Shown piece after piece: positions 21,547-31,410 of a DNA stretch of 64,000 nucleotides. The DNA is from Lasiodiplodia sp. COLG20 (lineage: Eukaryota > Ascomycota > Dothideomycetes > Botryosphaeriales > Botryosphaeriaceae). The translations under genes were made by a program, and so were the position numbers. Location: positions 186,001 through 250,000 of the forward strand of contig VNWV01000009.1 in NCBI GenBank assembly GCA_009801085.1. Reading direction: 5' to 3'. Position 1 is the stretch's first letter, and every line of letters starts with the position of its first letter. The notes under the pieces are model-generated. The model ran no database searches. It saw only the letters and a program-made list of their open reading frames with translations, and had not been told where the DNA came from.

Positions 21547-24117
21547 CTACAACCCCGCCGCCACCGGCGACCTCAGCGCAACCGGCCAACAGCCCTCCAC
21601 CTCCCCACCCGTCACCTCCTCGTGCGTCGCCTGGTCCAGCAGCGTCTGCACCCCCGCATCCAGCTCCTTCACGATAAACAGCTTATTCTCCGTCACCCCA
21701 TCCGCCACAACATCACACGTCACAAACGCATATCCCACCCCCTCCGCATCCACCGGCACCAGAATCGCCCCAACATCCTCCTCCTCCTGCTCCCCCCCAC
21801 CCCCATCCCTCTCCACCACCCCACCCCCGCCGTCGCCCCCATCACCACCACCATCAACACTCACCGGCACAACCGCCACCGCCCGCGCATCAACCGCCGT
21901 CTCATTCAGCGCCGCCACCCGGAACCGCGACACGCCCAGCGCCTCCATCGTCGCGGGGTAGTACACGAACAGCCGCCTGCGCGCGTCAGCAGCGAGTGCG
22001 CCTTTAAACAGCGCGAAGGTCTTCGACGCGAAGGCGGCGATGGAGGGCGGCTCGGACGTTAGGCCGACTGTGCCGGAGTCGTCGGCGGCGAGGAAGAGGG
22101 TGTCGGTTATGTCGCTGATGATGCTGTAGCTGAAGTCGGGCGGGGGGGAGGTGCTGTCAGGGGTTTGGTTGGCGGTGGCGAGGAGGGCGGTTATGATGGT
22201 GTCGAAGTCGTTGGAGGAGGGGGAGGAGGAGGAGGGGGTCGATGATGGTGAGGATGAGGTAGAGGAGGAGGAAGAGTCGGTGTCCAAGGGGGCAGGGGTC
22301 GATGAGGATGAGGCTGAGGAGGTTGAGGAAGTTGACCAGGAGGAGGTGGACCAGGACGAGGAGGCGGACCAGGACGAGGATGAGGATGAGGACGATGGTG
22401 GGGCTGAGGCCAGGTTGCCGTTGCCCCCGCCCACGACGACGCCGCCGTTGCTGCCAGGCAGCCACCAGGGCTTCGTGGTCGTCGACTGCGGCTGATTGGC
22501 GGCGCTATTGAGTGAGGAGAGCACGCTGTTCAAGAAGTCGGTGTTGGTCATGATCGGGTCGACGGACTTAGTGAGTGAGGCGAGATTGCCGTTGCCGCCG
22601 CCCTGGACGACGCCGCCGTTGCTGCCGGGGAGCCAGGTGGGCTTCTTCGTCGATTGCGCCTGGTTGGTCGACTTCGGCTGGTTTGCGACGTTCATGAGGG
22701 AGGAGAGAATGGAGTTGAAGACGGCGCTGTTGACGGTTTGGTCGGCGGATGGGGAGGGTGAGGCCAGGTCGTGGTCGCCGCCTCGGATGGCGCCGCCGTT
22801 GCTGCCGGGCAGCCAAGCGGGGTTTCTGGTCTGCTGAGCGGGCGTGCGGATGAAGGTGGTGATTTGCATGTTGTCGACGTCGTCATCGCCAGTGGGGGTT
22901 GGTTGATCGATGGGGAAGGCCTCGTCGCTGGCTTCTTGAGGGGAGGCAGCTCTGCGGATGATCCCGTGCGGCTTGGGTATCGACGCGGCTTTCTGCGCTT
23001 GCCTCTTCGCCTCTTCGTGGAGTGCTTTGATCTTGTCGGCTCTGGAGAGAGGGGCAGATGCTGCCTCAGCCACCTTCTTGCCGATGACCAGCGGCTCGAT
23101 CTTGCTATCAACCTGCACCACTGCACCGGTCCCTGGCACCACCGGGGGCGCCTTCTTGTCCAAGACGATTTGTACAGCTTTGGCCGTGTCTCCCGTTGCC
23201 GCCGCTGCAGATGCTGCCGCGGCCTTGGACTTGTCGGCGGCGGCCTCGCTCTGGGCCGCAGCAGCGCTTGCAGACGCTGCGGCTGCGGCGCTGCTCTGAC
23301 CGGCTTGGGCTGCCTTGGCCGCCTTTGCCTCCTCCAGGCGAGCGATGGCCAGCGCTCGAAATTGTGCCCTCTCCAGCTGCTCGATTCCTGGGGCGCTAAG
23401 TCTGTCGTTCAGGGTCGGCGGCTTCTTCGGCGGGGCCTGTGAGCTTTTCCATAGTTGGTATTCTCGTTCAGTTTCCTGGCGGACAGCTATCTCGAATATG
23501 AGATCCTGCGTGGTGGCGAAGTTCTTTGGGTCCAGTGGCGGCAGGCCCTGTACTGGCGGCACTCCCTGCGGGCTGCGCCGTCGGATCCCGTCGTCGTTGC
23601 AGGGTGGTTCTAAGCAATACTGAGATGTAGTGTCGAATTGTTGTCCACCGATGATGATAGTTGGTGGAAGGTCGTCGTCGTCGAAATCGTTCGTGTTGTA
23701 CGACGAGAGTCCCGGAGCAAAGTCTGCGAGTGCTGCTGGAAAGGAGTCGTCGGAGAAATCGTAGTATCCGAAGTACTCGTCCAGGTACTCGTCAAACCAG
23801 AACCCACTAGCAATCTCGGGGAGAAAATCAACTGGTGGTGTTTCTTGCGGCTCGTCACTCGGGGCGGTAGGTGGAGCAGTCGTGGTGGTAGCAGAGCCCG
23901 GGATCCTGCGCGTGGATCCTGGGAGCACTGCATAGGCCGTTTGCCCCCCTGGGCCATAGTAGTACTCTTCATAGTACTGGTATTCGTTGTAGTAATTTTT
24001 TTCGTATGGGGGTTCAAAGTTAGCGTGCTTCGTCATGACCTTGGGTGCGTTGGGCCCTGGAAGAGCGACGCCCAAAACACCGCCTGCAAGAGGAATCAGT
24101 AGCAGCAGACAATGCAT
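21547..24117 (-). CDS. Large Ser/Ala/Gly-rich secreted protein with internal repeats
   Basis: Intronless, about 856 residues. The ATG at 24,117 gives a signal peptide (MHCLLLLIPLAGGVLGVA); a longer upstream frame lacks an ATG. Blocks in order: a Tyr-rich segment (NEYQYYEEYYYGPGG); an acidic Asp/Tyr segment; RRR and RR sites that could be kexin-cleaved (GIRRRSPQG, GIIRRAASP); an Ala-rich probable coiled coil; three repeats of about 57-60 residues, each carrying WLPGSNGG followed by a Gly-rich stretch and NLAS (forward 22,430-22,830); a Ser-rich stalk; and a C-terminal globular part of about 200 residues. It looks like a cell-wall or surface protein. No catalytic family is recognised. The coding strand switches from C-rich to G-rich near 22,000. 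Confidence 0.65.
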   Translation of the reverse strand: MHCLLLLIPLAGGVLGVALPGPNAPKVMTKHANFEPPYEKNYYNEYQYYEEYYYGPGGQTAYAVLPGSTRRIPGSATTTTAPPTAPSDEPQETPPVDFLPEIASGFWFDEYLDEYFGYYDFSDDSFPAALADFAPGLSSYNTNDFDDDDLPPTIIIGGQQFDTTSQYCLEPPCNDDGIRRRSPQGVPPVQGLPPLDPKNFATTQDLIFEIAVRQETEREYQLWKSSQAPPKKPPTLNDRLSAPGIEQLERAQFRALAIARLEEAKAAKAAQAGQSSAAAAASASAAAAQSEAAADKSKAAAASAAAATGDTAKAVQIVLDKKAPPVVPGTGAVVQVDSKIEPLVIGKKVAEAASAPLSRADKIKALHEEAKRQAQKAASIPKPHGIIRRAASPQEASDEAFPIDQPTPTGDDDVDNMQITTFIRTPAQQTRNPAWLPGSNGGAIRGGDHDLASPSPSADQTVNSAVFNSILSSLMNVANQPKSTNQAQSTKKPTWLPGSNGGVVQGGGNGNLASLTKSVDPIMTNTDFLNSVLSSLNSAANQPQSTTTKPWWLPGSNGGVVVGGGNGNLASAPPSSSSSSSSWSASSSWSTSSWSTSSTSSASSSSTPAPLDTDSSSSSTSSSPSSTPSSSSPSSNDFDTIITALLATANQTPDSTSPPPDFSYSIISDITDTLFLAADDSGTVGLTSEPPSIAAFASKTFALFKGALAADARRRLFVYYPATMEALGVSRFRVAALNETAVDARAVAVVPVSVDGGGDGGDGGGGVVERDGGGGEQEEEDVGAILVPVDAEGVGYAFVTCDVVADGVTENKLFIVKELDAGVQTLLDQATHEEVTGGEVEGCWPVALRSPVAAGL

Positions 24118-25328
24118 GGCTGTGAAATTTGAAAAACGGAAGGATGAAAGAGAACTGGAAGATGGAATACGCTGCTGCTCATCGGAGTGCAAGAAATATG
24201 TTTATCACAACCAGCGCTGATCTGATTTTAAACTGGATGCAAATAAATGAGTGTCTCAGCTAAGAGAAAAATGAAAGGCGTTGTAGGAGCTACATAGAAA
24301 CTATGCCTATTCGAGGCAGTAAATGGTGGAAGCAGGAGTAATTCCGTTGTGGATGTCGTCACTCCCCAACAATCATTGGCTGAGGTTGTGCTAGGGGCTC
24401 TCAACAAGGAGTCGACCTGAAGAGGTCCATGACAATATCCGGGCTCTGTCTAATCTTCAATTGCGGAGTTTGTGAAGCTTTACTATGACCGCACTGCAAG
24501 CGTGCTACTTAAAGCCAGTTGGAATAAGGTTTGTGAATAGAAACATGTTCAATTGGTTGACTAGAATTCATTGCCGAATTCCGGTTTCGAAGTTTGCCTA
24601 GCGTACATTCCGAAGGCTACGTGCATTAGCGAGGCTGGAAAGGCATGAATCAAAAACGACATGGGGCACACGGAAACAGACTTGACCCATAATTATCGTA
24701 AATGCTGAACTATCTCTATGGAGAGGCGTCATGGAATGGGGTGGAACCGTCATGGGAAGACCATTGCTTTAAGCAAACTCAAGAATTCAAATCCCAGATT
24801 TCTTGTACCAGAGAATAGTACATGAAATTCTTTCGCCACTTTCTCCGCAGCATTTCACCCGAGAAAGCCGAAAGCGGTTCTGGACGGCAACGGCCATACT
24901 GCAGTTGAGCAGCGGCTTGATCGGCAACTCTCAACACATAGGATGCGCTTCGTCTGCGATTTATCTTACCTCGAGTTGAATCAGATCCTCCCCATTGAAT
25001 ACTTAGTCTTGAGGCCTTCGGTTGAAATCCATGATACATTCGTGTCCGAATCAGCAACTTGAAGCTGCATTGTGCGAGGAAATGTTGTAGGGAAAGGTTC
25101 CATGATATAATTTGGATGCTAGCCGATCACATGTGTTTTCTGTTTCATTTTAGATTAAGAATACGTTTCGACGATGTCATTCCGCCAATGAGGAGGAATG
25201 ATCTCTCAAGTTGAAGTTGAAGATCACAGAATAATGTTGATTGCTCGTCCACTTCTTATACTAATCCAAATACTTTAGAGATTGTTAGCGCTATTGTCGA
25301 CGGAGAAAACACGAGGCACGACTCTGTC
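24118..25328. other. Intergenic, no gene seen
   Basis: About 1.2 kb containing the divergent promoters of the serine-rich gene (minus) and the broken HET gene (plus). A 92-codon frame on the minus strand (about 24,779-25,057) has no recognisable feature and was not called. Confidence 0.4.
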
Positions 25329-27340
25329 ATGGACACCACAGAACTCAATGATAATTCTGCCTTCCAGTATCAGCCGCTCAGCACTACGAACGAAATCCGC
25401 CTCATCACCCTGCATCCCCCGGCCGAACCATCCCACCCACCCAAACAACCCGACGACCCCCTCATCCGCTGCACCCTCACCCACGCCCACCTCACCACCA
25501 ACCCCGCCTTCACCGCCCTCTCCTATGTCTGGGGAAACCAACACACCACGACCCTCATCCTCCTCAACGGCCGCCCCTTCCCCGTCACCACCAACCTCGC
25601 CGCCGCCCTGCACCAACCTCGCCGCCTCCTCCCCCACCTCCCCCCCCGGAGCAACCGCACTACCTCTAGATCGACGCCCTCAGCATCAACCAAGCCGACC
25701 CCGCCGAACGCTCTTCGCAAGTCTCCCAAATGCCCCAGATCTACTCCCGCGCCACCAAAAAGATCATCTGGCTCGGCCCCGCGTCGCCCTGCTCCGTCCT
25801 CACTATGCGCACGCTGCACGCGCTCGACCGCCGCTCCCGCCGCGCGCCGTTTAAACGCGTCCCTTCGTGGGCGCTGGTGCGCTTTGCACCCGATGCGCCC
25901 GCCGGGTCTGTCGAAAGGCGCGTGCAGGATGGACTGGGGGAGGTGGCGCAAGAGCTGTGCGCGGATGGGGGCAGGGTGCTGCGGGCGGTGGCGGAGATGC
26001 TTGAGCGGCCGTGGTTCAGGCTCGTGTGGGTGGTGCAGGAGCGGGCGTTGAGTAGGGGGCCGGTCATGCGGTGTGGAGGGGAGGGGGAGGGGTTGCCGTT
26101 TAGGAGTTTTCGGAGGGCGTTTTGGATGCTGTGTGGGTTGAGGGATTATTTGCATGATGGGGCGAGTGGGAGTGGTAGCAGTAGGGTGTGGAACGGGCTA
26201 GGTGGAGGAGGAGGAGGAGGAGGAGGAGGAGGGCTGGAGAATGCGTCGAAGGTGGCCAAGTTCTTGACGGCGAAGCTGGGGCTTGCGACGGCTGTGACGA
26301 TTGCGAAGCCGCGCCAGCCCCTGCTACATCTACTGGCGCTGCTGGTGGGGAGTGGCAGTGACGATCCGCCGTTGCAGGACTCGGATGCGAGAGATTTTGT
26401 GTTTGCACTGCTTGGGCTGGCGGGCGGGGAGAACAACCCGGATGTGCGGGCGGATTACTCGAAGGATTGGGCGAGTATGAGGGTTGAGGTGGCGAAGGCG
26501 TGCTTGATGTATTACGGGTTGGAGGTATTGTCCTTCTGCAGCAGCCAGGCCTCCGCTCGGGCTGTCTTGGATGACGAACCACAGCAGGACTGCTCCTGGG
26601 CACCGAACTGGGCCTCCAAAAATCTCACTCGCCCCTTTTGCGTCCCCTCCCGCTTCGTCGTCCGCGGCGTCAACATGAGGAGCGCCTACTCCGCCTCCGC
26701 CAACACTCACCAAGAGCTTACTGAAGAATCCTTCTCCCTAGCCACCAACGGCCAGCAAGTCCTCCGCCTCTCAGCCATTCTAGTGGATACCGTCTCAAAA
26801 CTGGGCGCCATGTTTCCCGCCTCTACAGATGACGATAGCCTCGCCGAATCTGTCTGTGCCTGGTTGAAAGGTCTTGAGAGCCTGCTGCCACCAGATGCCT
26901 GCACATGCAGCTCACGTGAGAAGAGAACAGATGCACTGTGGCGAAGTCCGGTGGCTGACCGCGCGTTCGTGTACAACTACGACTCCGTGCGTGCAACGCG
27001 CGAAACTATGTTGGGCTACCAGGCCGTCATGCGACAAGACAAAGACGGAGAAGCAGGTGGTGCGGCAACGGCAGAGGGTGCTAAGTACGTCGATATCGCT
27101 AGGTGCAAGATGCACGACAGACGGCCGTTTCGGACCAATAGCGGAAGGCTAGCGATTGGGCCGGATCACGCCCGCAAGGGAGATTCAGTATGGATCTTCC
27201 CCGGCGCCGACGTGCCGTTTGTATCGAGAGATGTTGGTAGTGGGTGGTGGAAAGCCGTGGGAGAAGCTTATGTGCATGGAATCATGGATGGCGAGATGAT
27301 GGCGCGGGATCTGAAAGTACAAGGCATTAGATTAGTTTAG
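25329..27340 (+). pseudogene. HET-domain gene broken by a frame change and an amber codon
   Basis: The ATG at 25,329 opens a standard HET N-terminus (FQYQPLSTTNEIRLITLHP, then ALSYVWGNQ). This frame continues to about 25,640. The rest of the HET domain (IDALSINQADPAERSSQV, IIWLG, WVVQERAL) and the whole C-terminal part, to the stop at 27,340, lie in another frame. The change falls in or near a run of eight C's (about 25,640-25,647). The downstream frame also has TAG (25,667-25,669) exactly where the conserved Trp of LWIDAL is expected. An intron at 25,584-25,669 would restore the frame but has a poor donor and would delete conserved HET residues, so I favour a pseudogene or a sequence error. 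A GGA run near 26,202-26,232 encodes poly-Gly. The C-terminal half is open for over 550 codons, so decay is recent. A DUF3176 gene follows on the same strand. Confidence 0.75.
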
Positions 27341-28117
27341 AAGTCGTGCTGAGTACTTCCGACCATTGCAAACTCAGAAAAACAAGCTGCAACGCCGTCA
27401 CTCGGACATCGGTTCGTGTTGGTACACACCGGTATTCGACCGGCTTCATGTGGTTTGACTTGGCGTAAGCAAAAAACAATGAGGGTTCCCTTGCCTACTG
27501 CGCTTCAAACATTACCCGTTCGCCCACCTCTTCTTTCGGCAAAGGTCGATCATCTGTAACACGAAACAATCCACATTCGCCCCACCTCATCCTTAAAATG
27601 CCATCTGCTGCCTTAAGCTACTATATACTGTCGCGCTGGATTGCCTAAATTGACTAAGATCTTCAGTGTTGGCTCGAGGAAAAGAAAAGCGCTGGCCAGT
27701 GCACAATGATCGGTCAAGAGAGACGAAAATAGTTTTGATGTCCAACTACAGCGAAGGCCGACGATAGCCAATGATTGGCCGGACTAAGCTCCGTGGCTTG
27801 GATCAGTTGCTCCAGGAACTCTTCACCGCCTGCGAAGCCCCGGGGCACGGGCACCACGGGCACCAGCGCACTAGATTGAGTTTGGCCCCCACGACTTCAG
27901 CCCCAGCTCAGCCTCAACCCTGATTGGGCTTAATCGGGCAAGCCATCGCCTGTCACCACGGTCGAGAACGTCTCCCTTCATAAAAGCCCAGCTCTCCCCA
28001 CCAGCGTCTTTTCTCTGTCTTCCCAAATTTGCTGCAGCCGGCGCAGCGATCAGAAGAGCTGCTCAGCAACGCCGTGGCCGGCTGCTTTTCCCCCACATTT
28101 CTCCGAGTCAAGCAGTC
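27341..28117. other. Intergenic, promoter of the DUF3176 gene
   Basis: About 780 bp without a credible gene. A CATAAAAG element lies near 27,978, about 140 bp before the ATG at 28,118, and might serve as a TATA-like box. Confidence 0.35.
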
Positions 28118-30087
28118 ATGAAGGAGCAAGGTGCGCATTCTGGGCGCAGGCTTGGCCTGTGGCTGACCGAGACCCTGGCAATCATCTTTTCTGCCGCTTG
28201 TCTGGGAGCGCTGGCAGTGCTCCTGGCCCTCACCGACAACCAAACTATCTTCAACTACCACGGCGTCACGCTCAACACAATCGTTTCTATCCTGGTCACG
28301 GGCAGCAAGGTCGCAGCGTTGATGGTGCTGGGAGAGACTCTCAGTCAGTGGAAATGGATCCTATTCACCGACGAAAGGCGGCCGTTGATCGATTTTGAGC
28401 GCATTGATTTGGCGAGCCGAGGCCCGGCAGGAAGCTTGCAATTGCTGTGGAATTGCAAGGGCGGGTGAGTTCTCAAAGACCGTGGACCGTTCTCATGCAC
28501 CACTGACTCGAGAAGCAATCTTCTGAGACTCGGCGCCATCACAATCATCCTGTGTCTGGCCGTGGATCCCTTTGCACAGCAGCTCGTCCAATACCGAACC
28601 GAGCTCGTCTTCACCGACAGCCCGCGGGCGACGGTTGCTCGCGCCGAACGGTACTCGAAAGGAAACCAGGTCAACACGGCCTTGATGTTGGACCCATGTG
28701 AGCAAGACGACCCTCATTGCCCTTCGACAGCCACTGATAACCACCACCAGCCCTCGACCCGCCCAGCCCCAACGCCCGCGCCGACGCCGACTTCTCCATG
28801 CAATCCGCCATCCTCTACGGCCTCACGCAAACCCTCAACAACACGATCCAACAACTCCCCTTCCAATGCCCGACCGGCAACTGCACGTGGCCAGCCTACG
28901 ACTCCCTCGCCATCTGCAGCCGCTGCACCGACCTGACCTCCTCCCTCGAGCAGGCCTCCGACTACGGCGCGCAGTACGTGCCGCTGATGGAAGACAACAA
29001 CGCGGCCGCCATCTCCAACGGCACCGCGTACCGCCTGCCCAACGGCCTCTTCATCGACAACATCGACGGCTGGGCCTGGGGCGCCGAGCCCATGTACGGC
29101 GCCATGTTCATGGCCACCTTCGGCACCGGCAACGCCAGCCTGACGAACAGCATGGCCGATCTCTCCGGCACGCTCATCTGGGCCGCCGGCGTGCTCAAGA
29201 CGGGCGCGAACCCCGCGAACGCGAGCGCCGAGTGGCCGGACCTGCCCGTCGCGGCGACCGAGTGCGCGCTGTACTACTGCGTCAACCGCTACGCCAGCAG
29301 CGTGCACAACGGCACGCTGCACGAATCCATCACGGCCGACGTGGCGGGCGGCAAGCGCGCGGCGAATTCGTGGGCGCTGGTGGACTTCCCCGACGCGTGG
29401 GAGCCGTACAACGAGACTATGGCGCAGAGCATCGACTTCGACGACAACTTCTCGGCCGCCAAGCGCAGCGATCTGGCCATCGAGACGCCGGACGGGCAGC
29501 GGTTCAACGTGTCGCAGACGGCCGTCGACAGCATCAGCGCGTACTTCAAGAGCACGTTCCAGGAGGACCTGATGGTGTACAACGAGACGAACAACACCGT
29601 CGACGGCCAGATCAACGGCTGGTACATGAACAGCACCACCATCCAGTACAAGCCCAGCGCCATCCAGCCCTTCTACACGAGCGAGGATCTGAACACGACG
29701 TTCAAGACGCTGGCGACGAGCATGACGAATGCGCTTAGGGGCGATGCGGATGCGGATGGCTCGGAGATGGTGGGCCAGACGGGCCAGATGACGACGTACT
29801 ATCACGTTCAGTGGCCGTGGATTGCGCTGCATTGTGTCATTGTCTTGATGTCTGCGTTGTTCCTGATTTTCACTATTCGCGAGAGTAGTGTGCCGGATGG
29901 TGCTGCGCCCGTGTGGAAGTCCAGCACGTTGGCGGCGATGAGCCGCGGTACGCACGTCACGCATGTTCTGGATGGTGCTGTTACTTTGGGTGACATGCAG
30001 AAGATGGCGCAAGAAGAGAAGGTGGTGCTGTTCGCGAAGGGTGGGGAGGTCATGAAAGGTCAGTCGCCCGGCTATTCTGTTTTGTGA
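28118..30087 (+). CDS. DUF3176 multipass membrane protein
   Basis: Three exons (28118..28464, 28516..28697, 28751..30087) give 621 residues. Both introns (51 and 53 bp) have GTGAG donors and restore the family sequence. Order: a hydrophobic segment at about 18-39; a second at 54-80 ending in the QWKW box; the DLASRGPAGSLQLL box near residue 100; a third hydrophobic segment at 117-137 (DPFAQQ); a large predicted extracellular domain with the family hallmark CTWPAYDSLAICSRC near 220 and many N-glycosylation sequons; and a C-terminal membrane segment at about 532-551 with a cytosolic tail. The function of DUF3176 is unknown; the topology suggests a surface receptor or sensor. It lies 780 bp downstream of the broken HET gene on the same strand. 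The first exon carries the start, QWKW and ASRGP features, so the model is well supported. Confidence 0.85.
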
Positions 30088-31410
30088 TTGAATTTGACAC
30101 GGTCTTAGATGGTTCCAACGTTATTTCGTCTGGTGTAAGAAGCGCGGATCAGTTGTAGTATCGGCCCCGCTTTCTCGAGGTCGAAGAGGGTGGGCGATGG
30201 TAACTATTTTGAAAATCGACGATGTATGATACCCAAAAAGAAGTATATTATTTATGGCTCTATTTCCATGATGGTCGCGTCTGCGGTATCTGACGGTAGC
30301 CTTTGGTACCGACCACGTCCGGGGCAATAAAACGCCCTGAGAGAGGCTGATCCCGCTTTCCACATACCTTGACTTCAAAGAGATTGCTGGATCTCAGCTG
30401 ATCTACTTGAAGAGCGGCTATCCTTATCAGAGCTATCACTCTCCGAGATGGCTTGCTGTGGCTAAAACTTAAGATGAAGAGTTGACATTTGCTCACTCGC
30501 GGCTGTCAGTTCCCAGATTGGCCAAGTGGAACACCAACTGTCCTTAACTACGTGGACTGCAACGAAAGGAAAGCATTTCTGATAGATTGACGATGGATAT
30601 GAGAATGATTGGAAGTGCATTGTGAGAAATGCAGGGCTGCGAGCCCGCACTGCATGCCCGCGCGGCGTTGTGGGTAATTTCTTATTCTGGTTAGAATTCC
30701 CGAGTGGCTGACCGCCGTCTCCAGTGGCTGGCGGACTTTCCACGTGGCTGACGGACTTGCCGAGTGGCTGGCACGTGAACCTTTCCATGGTTGCCCATAC
30801 TGACGATACGTTCCAACGTTCTTTAGTTTCTGACTAGCGTTGTGCGACAATAGACCGCACCAGAGTCGGAATATGGAGGTAATCGGATATCGAAAGCTTC
30901 TTATTCCTCTTTTCCAAAGGGAAGTGTTTGCCCATGCATATCTGAAATGCTCATATTTCAACTACGCATTTACCTTTCATGGATGATTCCAAGATGCTGA
31001 AGCCTACCTCTTTTGCTTTTGCTCTTTTGATTGTTTACAGTGTGTTAAAGCTATTTACTCTCTCACGTAAAACTTGTGGTTGTTTAGCCTTTACCACAAT
31101 TATGTATAGCAAGAACTAATATTTAAAAGAAAGAAAAGAGTAAGTTGTGGGTTTGCCGAATGCCTTTTAAACAAACTCTTAATACATCTCGAGTAGTTGA
31201 TACGACTATACCGGCTCCGGCCGCTTAGCTTCACAAAAGTGAAGAAAGTTAGTGGAAGGCTGCTTTTAAGCATGGCCCAGCAAAGAACAAACGAAGCGAG
31301 GCGAGTATCATGCAATCCGCCCGAAACTTCAATAAGGAATTAGAAGCGTTAGGTATCTATTGGAATCTAAAAAGCGAAAGATTTGTTTCGAAATGAGAAC
31401 TAGCCCCAGT
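30088..31410. other. Intergenic with a small tandem repeat
   Basis: About 1.3 kb between convergent genes (DUF3176 plus, HET minus). Apart from the 20-bp array at 30,701 nothing stands out. Minus-strand frames over the array look like by-products of the repeat. Confidence 0.4.
30701..30780. repeat. Four-copy 20-bp minisatellite
   Basis: Four consecutive 20-bp units each contain the core GTGGCTG at the same offset (30701, 30721, 30741, 30761). The units differ at a few positions. No gene overlaps it. Confidence 0.75.

Noticed and set aside
24779..25057. 92-codon minus-strand frame upstream of the broken HET gene
   Set aside because: No start context, no domain; likely a chance frame in promoter DNA.
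25584..25669. Intron that would rescue the broken HET gene
   Set aside because: The donor GTCACC is poor and splicing would delete conserved HET residues between the ALSYVWG and IDALSINQ motifs.
30701..30780. CRISPR-like spaced repeats
   Set aside because: The units are directly adjacent without spacers, the organism is a fungus, and a minisatellite explains them.
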